Below, piece after piece: positions 17,612 through 27,262 of a stretch of DNA of 53,202 nucleotides (positions are counted from its first letter, which is position 1; every line of letters begins with the position of its first letter). The position numbers were made by a program, and so were the translations under genes. The stretch lies in NCBI RefSeq assembly GCF_944387725.1, contig NZ_CALXGA010000006.1:1-53202 (forward strand), given 5' to 3'. The stretch comes from an uncultured Intestinimonas sp. (GTDB lineage: Bacteria; Bacillota; Clostridia; Oscillospirales; Oscillospiraceae). The notes beneath the pieces were generated by a model. The model was not told where the DNA came from and searched no databases. It saw nothing but the letters and a program-made list of their open reading frames with translations.

Positions 17612-18754
17612 GTGCGCAGAACCCTGTCGATTCTGGGCTCCACCGGCTCCATCGGCCGGCAGACTTTGGAGGTGGCCCAGGCCCTGGACCTTCCGGTGGC
17701 CGCCCTCACCGCCCACCAAAACGCAGCCCTGCTGGAGGAACAGGCCCGGCGCTTCCGGCCGGAGCTGGCGGTCTGCGCCGGCCCCGCCGCCGCGGCGGAC
17801 CTGAAAGTCCGGCTGGCCGACACCCCGGTCCGGGTGGCCGCCGGGCCCGAGGGGCTGCTGGAGGCGGCCGCCCTGCCCGCCGCCGATACGGTGGTCACCG
17901 CCGTGGTGGGGATTGCGGGGCTGGAGCCCACCCTGGCCGCCGTCCGGGCGGGCAAGCGCATCGCCCTGGCCAACAAGGAGACCCTGGTGTGCGCCGGGGA
18001 GCTGGTGATGGACCAGGCGGAGGAGTACGGGGCGGAGATCCTCCCGGTGGACTCGGAGCACTCGGCCCTCTTCCAGTGCCTCCAGGGGTGCCGGGACCGG
18101 GGGGAGGTGCGCCGCCTCATCCTCACCGCCTCCGGGGGGCCCTTCTTCGGCTGGAGCCGGGAGGCCCTGGCCGAAGTCACGCCGGCCCAGGCCCTGAAGC
18201 ATCCCAACTGGTCCATGGGGGCCAAGATTTCCGTGGACTCGGCCACCCTGATGAACAAGGGCCTGGAGTACATCGAGGCCATGCGCCTCTACCACATGCC
18301 GCCGGAGAAAATTTCCGTGGTCATCCACCGGGAGAGTATCATTCACTCCCTGGTGGAATACTGTGATTACGCGGTACTGGCCCAGCTGGGGGCGGCGGAC
18401 ATGCGCCTGCCCATCCAGTACGCGCTCACCTGGCCGGAGCGGACCCCCGGGCCCGTCCGGCCCCTGAACCTGCTGGAGTGCCCCAGCCTCACCTTCCAGG
18501 CCCCGGACCTGGATGCCTTCCCCTGCCTGGGTCTGGCCCTGGAGGCCGCCCGGACCGGCGGCACGGCCACGGCGGTCCTCAACGGGGCCAATGAGGCGGC
18601 GGTGGGCCTCTTCCTGGCGGGGAAGCTCTCCTTCCCCGGCATCGCTCAGCGAGTTGCCCTGGCCCTGGAGCGCCTGCCGGCGGTCCAGAAGCCCGGCCTT
18701 ACGGAGGTGCTGGGGGCCGACCAGGCCGCCCGCGCCCTTGTGACCGATCTTTGA
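17612..18754 (+). CDS. dxr: 1-deoxy-D-xylulose 5-phosphate reductoisomerase
   Basis: Second step of the MEP isoprenoid pathway (DXP to MEP, NADPH). 380 aa. N-terminal nucleotide motif ILGSTGSIGRQTLEVA, IALANKETLVCAGELV, metal-site region LPVDSEHSALFQCLQG, and NWSMGAKISVDSATLMNKGL with the conserved substrate-binding residues; MRLPIQYALTWPER is also typical. GTG start at 17612, 4 bp after cdsA and 9 nt after GGGAGG; an ATG at 17564 lies inside cdsA. The same operon holds ispG and uppS, linking isoprenoid supply to its use. Confidence 0.96.
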   Translation: MRRTLSILGSTGSIGRQTLEVAQALDLPVAALTAHQNAALLEEQARRFRPELAVCAGPAAAADLKVRLADTPVRVAAGPEGLLEAAALPAADTVVTAVVGIAGLEPTLAAVRAGKRIALANKETLVCAGELVMDQAEEYGAEILPVDSEHSALFQCLQGCRDRGEVRRLILTASGGPFFGWSREALAEVTPAQALKHPNWSMGAKISVDSATLMNKGLEYIEAMRLYHMPPEKISVVIHRESIIHSLVEYCDYAVLAQLGAADMRLPIQYALTWPERTPGPVRPLNLLECPSLTFQAPDLDAFPCLGLALEAARTGGTATAVLNGANEAAVGLFLAGKLSFPGIAQRVALALERLPAVQKPGLTEVLGADQAARALVTDL

Positions 18755-18766
18755 GTTGAGGTGCCT

Positions 18767-19846
18767 ATGACCATCCTTTCTATCGTCCTCACCATCCTGC
18801 TCTTCGGATTTCTCATTGCCATCCACGAGTTCGGACACTTCCTGGCCGCCAAGTCCCTGGGGGTCCGGGTCAACGAGTTTGCCATCGGCATGGGCCCCCT
18901 GCTCCTCTCCCGGACCAGGGGGGAGACCGCCTACTCCCTCCGGGCCCTCCCCATCGGCGGCTTCTGCGCCATGGAGGGGGAGGAGGAGGACTCCGGGGAC
19001 CCCCGCTCCTTCTACGCCAAGCCCGCCTGGAAGAAGCTCCTCATCCTGGTGGCCGGCCCCTTCATGAACTTTGCGGCGGGCTTTTGGCTCATCCTCCTGC
19101 TCTTCGCCGTGGCCGGGACCCCCTCGCTGCCGGTGGTCACCGGCTTTATGGCCGGGGCGGAGGACCTCGCGGAGACCGGCCTGCAGCCCGGGGACCAGTT
19201 TTACCGGGTGGACGGCCACCGGATTTACTTCCAGTCCGACGCCCTCCTCTACCTGAGCCGGGCGGGGGAGACGGTGGAGGTGGAGGTCCTCCGGGAGGGC
19301 CGGGTGGTGGACCTGGGGATTCTCTCCCTCCCTTACCGGACTCTGACCGACGAGGCCACCGGAGAGACAGTCCAAAGGCGGGGCATCTACCTGGGCCAGC
19401 CCCAGGCGTCCGGGCCCCTGGAGACCCTGAGCAGCGCCTGGTACCAGTCCATCGACTATGTGCGCCTGGTGTGGATGAGTCTGGGGGACCTCTTCACAGG
19501 CGCGGTGGGGATCCGGGATATGTCCGGCCCCATTGGCATCGTGGCCATGGCCGGAGAGGTGGGCCAGGCAGGCGCGGCGGCGGCGGGGCTCTACGGGGTG
19601 CTGGTGAACATCCTGGATTTCATCGCCCTCATTGCCATCAATCTGGCGGTGATGAATCTGCTGCCCATCCCCGCCCTGGACGGGGGGCGCATCTTCTTCC
19701 TGGCGGTGAACGGGATCTTTACCCTCCTGACCCGCCGGCGGCTCAACCCCAAGTATGAGGGCTATATCAATGCCGCGGGCTTTGTCTGCCTGCTGGCCCT
19801 CATGGCCGTGGTGGCCTTCAACGACATTGTGAAGCTGATTATTTGA
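18767..19846 (+). CDS. rseP: Site-2 membrane metalloprotease RseP/RasP
   Basis: Intramembrane zinc protease that cleaves anti-sigma factors and signal-peptide remnants. 359 aa. HEFGH zinc site at about residues 21-25 in the first membrane helix, PIGGFCAMEGE loop, a second helix after KKLLILVAGPFMNFAAGF, a central PDZ domain (about 125-200: GLQPGDQFYRVDGHRI), and the third zinc ligand region NLLPIPALDGGRIFF near the C-terminus. The frame could begin at GTG 18761, but that overlaps the SD TTGAGGTG; ATG 18767 is chosen. Position after dxr matches the usual Bacillota cluster. Confidence 0.95.
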   Translation: MTILSIVLTILLFGFLIAIHEFGHFLAAKSLGVRVNEFAIGMGPLLLSRTRGETAYSLRALPIGGFCAMEGEEEDSGDPRSFYAKPAWKKLLILVAGPFMNFAAGFWLILLLFAVAGTPSLPVVTGFMAGAEDLAETGLQPGDQFYRVDGHRIYFQSDALLYLSRAGETVEVEVLREGRVVDLGILSLPYRTLTDEATGETVQRRGIYLGQPQASGPLETLSSAWYQSIDYVRLVWMSLGDLFTGAVGIRDMSGPIGIVAMAGEVGQAGAAAAGLYGVLVNILDFIALIAINLAVMNLLPIPALDGGRIFFLAVNGIFTLLTRRRLNPKYEGYINAAGFVCLLALMAVVAFNDIVKLII

Positions 19847-19855
19847 CCGTGTGCC

Positions 19856-19881
19856 GGCGGAGGGGAGGCGTCCCCTCCGCC
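19856..19881 (+). other. Hairpin between rseP and ispG
   Basis: Perfect 11-bp stem GGCGGAGGGGA / TCCCCTCCGCC (19856-19866 with 19871-19881), GGCG loop, no T-run; likely an mRNA structure rather than a terminator. Confidence 0.5.
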
Positions 19882-19912
19882 GGTGGAGCCTTATCTCCAG
19901 AGGAGGGAGACT

Positions 19913-20950
19913 ATGACCAGACAGATTCTTGTGGGGGGCGTCCCCGTCGGCGGAGGGGCCCCCGTCACCATCCAGTCCATGTGCAATACCCCCACCGGCG
20001 ACGTGGAGGTCACAGCAGCCCAGATCCAGCGGCTAACCCAGGCGGGGTGCCAGATCGTCCGGGTGGCCGTCCCCGACCTGGCGGCGGCCCGGGCCCTGGG
20101 GGCCATCAGGGAGCGCATCTCCATCCCCCTTGTGGCCGACATCCACTTCGATTACCGGCTGGCCCTGGAGGCGGTGGCGGCGGGGGCGGATAAAATCCGC
20201 ATCAACCCCGGCAACATCGGCGGGGCCGACCGGGTGAAGGCGGTGGCCGGGGCCTGCCGGGCCAGGGGGGTCCCCATCCGCATTGGGGTCAACGGCGGCT
20301 CCCTGGAAAAGCCCATTCTGGCCAAATACGGCGGCGCGGCGCCGGAGGCCCTGGTGGAGTCGGCCTTGGGCCACATCGCCCTCTTACATCAATTCGATTT
20401 TGACGACATCTGCGTCTCTCTGAAGTCCTCCGACGTGCGGACCACCATGGCGGCCTACCGCCTGATGTCGGAGCGCTGTGACTATCCCCTCCACCTGGGG
20501 GTCACCGAGACGGGGACCCGGCGGATGGGGACCCTCAAATCGGCCATCGGCATCGGGGGCCTTCTGGGCTTCGGCATCGGGGACACCCTCCGGGTCTCCC
20601 TCTCCGCCGACCCGGTGGAGGAGGTCTATGCCGCCCGGGACATCCTCCGGGCTCTGGGCCTCCGGCGGGAGGGGCCCAACCTCATCGCCTGCCCCACCTG
20701 CGGCCGCACCCGCATCGACCTCATCGGCCTGGCCGAGGAGGTGGAGCGCCGCCTCCAGGCGGTGGACAAGCCCATCACCGTGGCCGTCATGGGCTGCGTG
20801 GTCAACGGCCCCGGGGAGGCCTCCGCCGCCGATGTGGGCATCGCCGGGGGAGACGGCACGGGCCTGCTGTTCCACAAGGGGGAAATCGTGAAGAAGGTCC
20901 CCCAGGAGGCCCTGGTGGAGGAGCTTTTCCAGCTCATCCAAACCCTGTAA
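19913..20950 (+). CDS. ispG: 4-hydroxy-3-methylbut-2-enyl diphosphate synthase (IspG/GcpE)
   Basis: Fe-S enzyme of the MEP pathway (MEcPP to HMBPP). 345 aa, the short bacterial form. TIM-barrel part with [24 protein letters not shown] and [10 protein letters not shown]; the C-terminal cluster domain carries [11 protein letters not shown] and CVVNGPGEA, giving the three Cys plus Glu ligands of the 4Fe-4S cluster. ATG 19913 with SD GAGGAGGGA; an upstream in-frame start at 19883 is not supported. It sits between rseP and polC, where proS is found in Bacillus. Confidence 0.96.
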   Translation: MTRQILVGGVPVGGGAPVTIQSMCNTPTGDVEVTAAQIQRLTQAGCQIVRVAVPDLAAARALGAIRERISIPLVADIHFDYRLALEAVAAGADKIRINPGNIGGADRVKAVAGACRARGVPIRIGVNGGSLEKPILAKYGGAAPEALVESALGHIALLHQFDFDDICVSLKSSDVRTTMAAYRLMSERCDYPLHLGVTETGTRRMGTLKSAIGIGGLLGFGIGDTLRVSLSADPVEEVYAARDILRALGLRREGPNLIACPTCGRTRIDLIGLAEEVERRLQAVDKPITVAVMGCVVNGPGEASAADVGIAGGDGTGLLFHKGEIVKKVPQEALVEELFQLIQTL

Positions 20951-20986
20951 CCCATCTCTGAACGTTCTGGAAGGAGGCGCCGGCCT

Positions 20987-23900
20987 ATGCCGGAGCAACA
21001 TAAAATCCCATTTCTATCTCTCTTTTCCGATTGGACGCCGGCGGGGGAGATCCTGCCCGCCCTGGAGGGGCTGCTGGTTCGCTCGGCGGTGATCCAGCGG
21101 GGGGCCCGGACGGTTCTGGCCGAGGTGGAGGGCCCCGTCTGCCTGGACGAGCCCCTGCGCCTCCGGCTGGAGGGGGAGCTGACCGCAGCCTACCGCCTGG
21201 GGCGGATGGAGCTGCGCTTCTGCGCCCCTCTGAACCAGGAACCGCCCCTGGAGCTTTTGGAGGAGCTGCCCCCCCTGCCCACCGAGGCCGACATGCCCCC
21301 GGAGCCAGAGGCCCCGTTTCCGCCCCCGGCGGAGGCGGATCCGATGGTGGAGGACCCCATGGCGGTCTTCCGCCGGACCGAGCGCATCCGCCAGGAGACC
21401 CTTAAGCACCTCAAGCCCCCTGTCCCGGCGGAGAAGAAGGAGAAGGGGGGCGGCAGCCTCCTCTTCGGGAAGATCATGAAGAAGTTCCCCAAGATCCCCT
21501 TAAAGGACCTGACTCTGGACTCGGAGATGGTGACGGTGGAGGGGGAGGTCTTTGCCGTGGACCATGTGGAGATGAAGAAGCGGGGGGCCTGGATGGTCCG
21601 CTTTGACCTCACCGACCGGACCAACTCGGTCCGGGTGGCCAAGTTTCTGGTGGGGGACGAGGGAAAACAGCTGGCCGGCGCCCTGAAGGAGGGGAGCCGC
21701 CTCATCGTCCAGGGCCGGGTGAGCCCCTACCAGGGGGAGCTCCAGATTGAGCCCACGGGCATCGCCCAGGGCAAGCCCCCGGAGCCCCGGAAGGACGCGG
21801 CGGAGGGGGACAAGCGGGTGGAGCTCCACCTCCACACAAAGATGTCCGCCATGGACGCCGTCACCGACATCAAGGCGGTGATTCAGCGGGCGGCGGCCTG
21901 GGGCCACCCCGCCATCGCCATCACCGACCACGGGGTCTGCCACGATTTCCCCGCCGCCTACTCCGCCGCCAAAAAGGCGGGCATCCAGATGATCTTCGGG
22001 GTGGAGGCCTACTTCGTTAATGATGTGGACGATATGCCCGCCGTCCGGGGGGACCTGGACGCCGGTTTCCACGGGGAATATGTCTGCTTCGACCTGGAGA
22101 CCACCGGCCTGGACGCCCGGAAGGACGTCATCATCGAAATCGGCGCGGTGGTCTACCGGGACGGGAAGGTCACCGACGAGGTCTTCTCCACCTTTGTGGA
22201 CCCGGGGCGGCCCATCCCCTATGAGGTGAGCCAGCTCACCGGCATCACCGGCGACATGGTGAAGGGGGCCCCCGGCCAGGCCGAGGCCCTCCGGCAGTTT
22301 CTGGACTTCATCCACGGACGCCCTCTGGCCGCCCACAACGCCGGCTTTGACGTGGGCTTCCTCTCCGAGGGCTGCCGCCGCATGGGCCTCTCCCTGGAGG
22401 CCACGGCGGTGGACACCTTACCCCTGGCCCAGGCCCTCCTGCCCAACCTGTCTAGGCACAAGCTGGACCTGGTGGCCGGGCACCTAGGGCTCCCCTCCTT
22501 TCACCACCACCGGGCCACCGACGACGCCTCCACCGTGGCCTATATGCTGGTCCCCTTCTTTAAACGGCTGGAGGAGGAGCACGACATCCACTCCCTGGGC
22601 GCCATCAACCGCTGGGCGGCCGCCCAGAACCAGAAGCGCAAGGGCAAGCGCCGGGCCCGGCACCTCATCGTCCTGGCCCGGAACCAGACCGGCCTGCGGA
22701 ACCTCTACAAGCTGGTGTCCAAGGCCCATCTGGAGCACTTTCAGCGCAAGCAGTACCCGGTGATGCCCAAGAGCCTCATCGACGCCAACCGGGAGGGCCT
22801 TCTTCTGGGCTCGGCCTGCGAGGCGGGGGAGCTCTTCCAGGCGGTGGTTCGCCGCAGCTCCTGGGCCGAGCTCAAGCGCATCGCCTCCTGGTACGATTAC
22901 CTGGAGATTCAGCCCATCAGCAACAACGCCTACATGCTCCGCCCCGACAAGAGCGGCCGGACCATCGCCCGGAACGAGGAGGAGCTCCGGGACTTCAACC
23001 ACACCATCGTGGAGCTGGCCCATGAGCTGGGCAAGCCGGTGGTGGCCACCGGGGACGTCCACTTCCTGGACCCGGAGGACGAGATTTACCGCCACATCCT
23101 CCTGAACACCAAGGGCTTTGAGGACGCCGACGCCCCCAACCCCCTCTACTTCCGCACCACCGACGAGATGCTCCGGGAGTTTGCCTACCTGGGGGAGGAG
23201 ACCGCCCGGGAGGTGGTGGTGGACAACACCCGCCTCATCGCCGCCTGGTGCGGGGATTTAAACCCCCTGCCCAACGGCCTCTTCGCCCCCAAGCTGGAGG
23301 ACTCCGAGGGGGAGCTCAAGCGCCTGGTGTGGGGGAAGGCCAAGCGGCTCTACGGGGAGGAGCCCCCCGCCATCGTCACCCAGCGCATCGAGGCCGAGCT
23401 CCACGACATCCTCATGCGCCACTACGACGTGATCTACATGTCGGCCCAAAAGCTGGTCCAGGACTCCCTGGACCACGGCTACCTGGTGGGCTCCCGGGGC
23501 TCCGTGGGCTCCTCTATCGTGGCCTTTCTGTCGGGCATCACCGAGGTCAACGCCCTGCCCCCCCACTACCGCTGCCCCAACTGCAAGCACTCCGACTTTG
23601 ACACGGCAAAGACCCTGGGGGCGGGCTGCGGCGCCGACATGCCCGACGCCCTCTGCCCCGTCTGCGGGAGCAAATATGAGAAGGACGGCTTCAACATCCC
23701 CTTCGAGACCTTCCTGGGCTTCGGCGGCGACAAGGTCCCCGACATCGACTTGAACTTCTCCGGCGAGTACCAGTCCAGCGCCCATAAGCACACATTCGAG
23801 CTTTTCGGGGACTCCCACGTCTTCCGGGCGGGGACCATCGGTACCGTGGCGGAAAAGACCGCCTTCGGCTATGTGAAAAAGTACATGGAGGAGCGGGGGA

Positions 23901-25177
23901 AGACGGCCACCCGGGCGGAGATGCTCCGGCTGGCCAAGGGCTGCACCGGGGTCAAGCGCACCACCGGCCAGCACCCCGGCGGCATGGTGGTCATCCCCCA
24001 GGACAAGGAGATTTACGACTTTTGCCCCGTGCAGCACCCCGCCGACGACACCGACACCGACATCATCACCACCCACTTTGAATACCACGCCATGGAGTCC
24101 AACCTCTTAAAGCTGGACATGCTGGGCCACGACGACCCCTCCATGATCCGCATGATGGAGGACCTCACCGGGGTGGACGCCAAGACCATCCCCCTGGACG
24201 ACCCGGACACCCGCTCCATCTTCATCTCCTCCCAGGTCCTGGGCTACGAGGGGGACAAGGTTCTGGGCCCCACCGGGGCTGCCGCCATCCCGGAGTTCGG
24301 TACCAGCTTCGTCCGGGGGATGCTGGAGGAGACCAAGCCGGCGGAGTTCGACATCCTGGTGCGGCTGTCCGGCTTCTCCCACGGCACAGATGTGTGGCTG
24401 GGCAACGCCCGGGACCTGATCCTCTCCGGAACCGCCACCGTGGGACAGGCCATCGGCTGCCGGGACGACATCATGATCTACCTCATCTCCAAGGGCATGA
24501 ACGAAAAGCGGGCCTTCAAGATCATGGAGGCCGTCCGAAAGGGCCGCGGCCTCCCCGAGGGGGCGGAGGACGAGATGCGCGCCCTGGGGGTCCCCGAGTG
24601 GTACATCGGCTCCTGCAAGAAGATCGCCTACCTCTTCCCCAAGGCCCACGCCGTGGCCTATGTGATGATGGCCTTCCGCATCGCCTGGTTCAAGGTCCAC
24701 CGGCCCCTGGCCTTCTACGCCGCTTACTTCTCCATCCGGGCCAAGGCCTTCGACGCCTCCGTCATGTGCCGGGGTCTGGAGCGGGCCAGGGCCAAGATGG
24801 ACGAAATCCGGGCCAAAGACAAGGAGGCCACCGCTGTGGAGCAGGACATGCTCACCACCCTGGAGGTAGTCTATGAGTTTTACATCCGGGGCTTCACCTT
24901 TGAGCAGATGGACCTCTACCGCTCCGACGCGGTGCGCTTCCGGGTGGACGAGGACAAGAAGGCCCTGCTGCCTCCCTTCCTTGCCATCCCCGGCCTGGGG
25001 GAGACGGCGGCGGCGTCCATTGTGGAGCAGCGCAGGGGCAAGGAGTACCTCTCGGTGGAGGAGTTCTCCGCCGACTGCCCCAAGGTGACCAAGGCCCACA
25101 TCCAGCTTTTGAAGGACTGCGGCGCTCTGGCCGGACTGCCCGACACCAGCCAGATGACCCTCTTCGACGGCTTCTGA
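20987..25177 (+). CDS. polC: DNA polymerase III PolC-type alpha subunit
   Basis: Leading-strand replicative polymerase of low-GC Gram-positives with its own proofreading nuclease. 1396 aa (Bacillus PolC about 1437). Order: N-terminal domain, OB fold (about 175-265, TVEGEVFAVDHVEMK), PHP domain start VELHLHTKMSAMDAV (about 277), inserted DEDD exonuclease (CFDLETTGL near 367, HNAGFDVGFL, HRATDDAST), second PHP part with GDVHFLDPED, palm GYLVGSRGSVGSS near 830, Zn finger CPNCKHSD...CPVCGSKY near 862-905, catalytic PDIDLNFSGEYQ near 918, TTGQHPGGM near 992, then the helix-hairpin-helix region. The insert placement distinguishes PolC from DnaE. Last gene of the pyrH cluster. Confidence 0.98.
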   Translation: MPEQHKIPFLSLFSDWTPAGEILPALEGLLVRSAVIQRGARTVLAEVEGPVCLDEPLRLRLEGELTAAYRLGRMELRFCAPLNQEPPLELLEELPPLPTEADMPPEPEAPFPPPAEADPMVEDPMAVFRRTERIRQETLKHLKPPVPAEKKEKGGGSLLFGKIMKKFPKIPLKDLTLDSEMVTVEGEVFAVDHVEMKKRGAWMVRFDLTDRTNSVRVAKFLVGDEGKQLAGALKEGSRLIVQGRVSPYQGELQIEPTGIAQGKPPEPRKDAAEGDKRVELHLHTKMSAMDAVTDIKAVIQRAAAWGHPAIAITDHGVCHDFPAAYSAAKKAGIQMIFGVEAYFVNDVDDMPAVRGDLDAGFHGEYVCFDLETTGLDARKDVIIEIGAVVYRDGKVTDEVFSTFVDPGRPIPYEVSQLTGITGDMVKGAPGQAEALRQFLDFIHGRPLAAHNAGFDVGFLSEGCRRMGLSLEATAVDTLPLAQALLPNLSRHKLDLVAGHLGLPSFHHHRATDDASTVAYMLVPFFKRLEEEHDIHSLGAINRWAAAQNQKRKGKRRARHLIVLARNQTGLRNLYKLVSKAHLEHFQRKQYPVMPKSLIDANREGLLLGSACEAGELFQAVVRRSSWAELKRIASWYDYLEIQPISNNAYMLRPDKSGRTIARNEEELRDFNHTIVELAHELGKPVVATGDVHFLDPEDEIYRHILLNTKGFEDADAPNPLYFRTTDEMLREFAYLGEETAREVVVDNTRLIAAWCGDLNPLPNGLFAPKLEDSEGELKRLVWGKAKRLYGEEPPAIVTQRIEAELHDILMRHYDVIYMSAQKLVQDSLDHGYLVGSRGSVGSSIVAFLSGITEVNALPPHYRCPNCKHSDFDTAKTLGAGCGADMPDALCPVCGSKYEKDGFNIPFETFLGFGGDKVPDIDLNFSGEYQSSAHKHTFELFGDSHVFRAGTIGTVAEKTAFGYVKKYMEERGKTATRAEMLRLAKGCTGVKRTTGQHPGGMVVIPQDKEIYDFCPVQHPADDTDTDIITTHFEYHAMESNLLKLDMLGHDDPSMIRMMEDLTGVDAKTIPLDDPDTRSIFISSQVLGYEGDKVLGPTGAAAIPEFGTSFVRGMLEETKPAEFDILVRLSGFSHGTDVWLGNARDLILSGTATVGQAIGCRDDIMIYLISKGMNEKRAFKIMEAVRKGRGLPEGAEDEMRALGVPEWYIGSCKKIAYLFPKAHAVAYVMMAFRIAWFKVHRPLAFYAAYFSIRAKAFDASVMCRGLERARAKMDEIRAKDKEATAVEQDMLTTLEVVYEFYIRGFTFEQMDLYRSDAVRFRVDEDKKALLPPFLAIPGLGETAAASIVEQRRGKEYLSVEEFSADCPKVTKAHIQLLKDCGALAGLPDTSQMTLFDGF

Positions 25178-25314
25178 CGGGGCGGACCGCCCCGGAGAAA
25201 AGAATTGGATTTCCGCCGCCCCTTGTATTTCCGCGGAAAACGTGTTACCATGGACGCAGAAGGAAAGGAACAGAAAGCGGCGCGCCCCTCTCTGCCCCTG
25301 GAAGCGGTATGCGC

Positions 25315-25346
25315 AGAGCCCTGTCCCCCGGGACAGGGCTCTTTTC
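25315..25346 (+). terminator. Terminator between polC and hisZ
   Basis: 13-bp perfect arms AGAGCCCTGTCCC / GGGACAGGGCTCT (25315-25327 with 25330-25342) ending in TTTT. The rest of the 25178-25383 gap holds only a small GGGGCGG/CCGCCCC hairpin and no credible gene. Confidence 0.85.
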
Positions 25347-25383
25347 CTTGGGGCTTGCCCTGGAAAAAGCCTGAGGAACTCTC

Positions 25384-25412
25384 TTGACTTTAGCATAGTA
25401 GCGTGCTAATAT
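25384..25412 (+). promoter_or_regulatory. his operon promoter with embedded palindromic operator
   Basis: TTGACT (25384-25389), 17 bp, TAATAT (25407-25412). The spacer holds a perfect inverted repeat TTAGCA-N8-TGCTAA (25390-25409) touching both promoter boxes, so a bound repressor would block RNA polymerase. From memory, a TrpR-family regulator (YerC/HisR) is predicted to control his genes in Bacillota; whether it binds here is not known. The leader of about 35 nt leaves no room for a T-box or attenuator. Confidence 0.75.
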
Positions 25413-25451
25413 ATGAAAGTCATTTTTCTATAGAAAGGGGGGGCCAACCCC

Positions 25452-26621
25452 TTGGCCTATACCATCAACACCCCGGAGGGCACCCGGGACCGGCTCTTTG
25501 CCGAGTGCCGGGAGCGGCGGCAGGTCCAGTCGGCCCTGACCGGCCTCTTCCAGCGCAGGGGCTACGCCGAGGTTAGCACGCCGGAGGTGGAGTTCTACGA
25601 CCTCTTCCTCCGGTCGGGCAACCCCATGCCCCAGGAGAGCATGCTCAAAATTATCGACCGCTCCGGCAAGATTATGGTGATGCGGCCCGACTGCACCACC
25701 CCCATCGCCCGGGTGGCGGCCACCAAGCTCAAGGCCCTGCCCCTGCCCCAGCGGCTCTACTACGACCAGACGGTCTTCCGCTCCGGCCAGGCCCACACGG
25801 GGGGCAGCAGCGAGATCGCCCAGTGCGGGGTGGAGCTCCTGGGGGCCGCCGGCCGGAAGGCCGACCTGGAGATGGTGGCCCTGGCGGTGGACGCCCTGCG
25901 CGCCTGTGGAGTGGAGCGCTTCCACATTGAGCTGGGCCACGCCGGCTTCTTCCGGGACCTGGCGGGGCGGGTGGACATGCCGTCCCAGGTCATCGAGCGG
26001 ATGCGCGCCCTCATCGAGGGCAAGAACTTCGCCGCCCTCAACGACCTGCTGGAGCCCTACGCCGGTCAGGGGGCCTGCAAGGCCCTCCGGCGGCTCTCCC
26101 GGCTCTTCGGCGGGGCGGAGGTCCTGGACGAGGCCGAGGCCCTGGCCGGGGGGAGCGCCGTGCTGGTCTACCTGCGGCAGCTCTATGGGGAGCTGTGCCG
26201 GGCGGGCTATGGGGAGCACCTGCGCTTCGACCTGGGGATGGTCCACCAGATCGACTACTACACCGGGGTGGTCTTTCGGGGCTATGTGGAGGGGGCGGGG
26301 GACGCCGTCCTCTCCGGAGGACGGTACGACAAGCTGGTGGAGGCCTTCGGCCGCCCTGCCCCGGCCACCGGCTTTGCCGTGGATGTGGACGCGGTGGCGG
26401 GCTGCCTCCCCGGCTGGGAACCGCCCCAGCTGGAGGGGCTGGTCCACTTCGGCCCCGGGGCCCTGGCCCAGGCCCTGGCGGCGGTGGACGGCCAGGCCCC
26501 GGGGACCTGGGAGCTCTCCCCCTGTGACACCCTGGAGGAGACCCTGGCCCTGGCCCGGGAGAAGGGGGCCCGGGAGGTTTTGATGCTGGAGGACGGCACA
26601 GAGAGGAGGGAGGCGCTGTGA
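25452..26621 (+). CDS. hisZ: ATP phosphoribosyltransferase regulatory subunit HisZ
   Basis: HisRS-like, catalytically inactive partner that activates short-form HisG. 389 aa. Class II synthetase-like core: INTPEGTRDRLF, GYAEVSTPEVEFYDLF, YYDQTVFRSGQAHTGGSSEI, QIDYYTGVVFRGYV and VLSGGRYDKLVEAFG. It lacks the HisRS anticodon domain. The start is TTG (25452), with a G-rich SD AAAGGGGGGG about 8 nt upstream and no in-frame ATG nearby. First gene of the his operon; it overlaps hisG by 4 bp, in keeping with a HisZ-HisG complex. Confidence 0.93.
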   Translation: MAYTINTPEGTRDRLFAECRERRQVQSALTGLFQRRGYAEVSTPEVEFYDLFLRSGNPMPQESMLKIIDRSGKIMVMRPDCTTPIARVAATKLKALPLPQRLYYDQTVFRSGQAHTGGSSEIAQCGVELLGAAGRKADLEMVALAVDALRACGVERFHIELGHAGFFRDLAGRVDMPSQVIERMRALIEGKNFAALNDLLEPYAGQGACKALRRLSRLFGGAEVLDEAEALAGGSAVLVYLRQLYGELCRAGYGEHLRFDLGMVHQIDYYTGVVFRGYVEGAGDAVLSGGRYDKLVEAFGRPAPATGFAVDVDAVAGCLPGWEPPQLEGLVHFGPGALAQALAAVDGQAPGTWELSPCDTLEETLALAREKGAREVLMLEDGTERREAL

Positions 26622-27262
26622 GCGGTGAAAGACTGCGGATTGCCCTGACCAAGGGGCGGCTCCAGGACCAGTCGGTGGAGCTCTTCCAGGCCATGGGCCT
26701 GGACTGCACCCCCATCCAGAACCCCGGCCGGAGGCTCATCCATTCCGTCCCCAACTACCCTCTGGACGCGGTGCTGGCCAAGGCCCCCGATGTCATCACC
26801 TATGTGGAGCACGGGGTCTGCAGCCTGGGCATCGTGGGCAAGGATACCATCCTGGAGCAGGGCCGGTCCTTTTACGAGGTGCTGGACCTGGGCTTCGGCA
26901 AATGCCGCTTTGCCCTGGCGGTGAAGGAGGGCGCCGATTTCTACGGCACCTACAAGACCCGGCGCATCGCCACCAAATATCCCAACGTGGCCCGGACCTT
27001 CTTCGAGGGGAAGGGCATGGACGTGTCCATCATTAAGATTGAAGGCTCGGTGGAGCTGGCCCCCATCCTGGATTTGGCCGACGCCATTGTGGACATTGTG
27101 GAGACAGGAGCCACCCTGAAGGCCAACGGCCTGACGCCCATCGAGGACGTGGCCCAGGTCAGTGCCCGGCTCATTGTCAACATCGCCGGCATGAAGCTCC
27201 ACAAGGAGGCCATCGACGACTTTATCAGCCGCTGTGAGCGGGAATTGGAGAGACGGTCATGA
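26618..27262 (+). CDS. hisG: ATP phosphoribosyltransferase, short form
   Basis: First committed step of histidine synthesis (ATP + PRPP). 214 aa, the short form lacking the C-terminal regulatory ACT-like domain, which fits the HisZ gene next door. RIALTKGRLQDQSVELF, DVITYVEHGVCSLGIVGKD and VELAPILDLADAIVDIVETG, containing the PRPP-binding motif. GTG start overlapping the hisZ stop. Confidence 0.96.
   Translation: MSGERLRIALTKGRLQDQSVELFQAMGLDCTPIQNPGRRLIHSVPNYPLDAVLAKAPDVITYVEHGVCSLGIVGKDTILEQGRSFYEVLDLGFGKCRFALAVKEGADFYGTYKTRRIATKYPNVARTFFEGKGMDVSIIKIEGSVELAPILDLADAIVDIVETGATLKANGLTPIEDVAQVSARLIVNIAGMKLHKEAIDDFISRCERELERRS

Noticed and set aside
25250..25387. Small open frame between polC and hisZ
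   Set aside because: It spans the terminator and ends at the his promoter; no SD and no recognisable protein.
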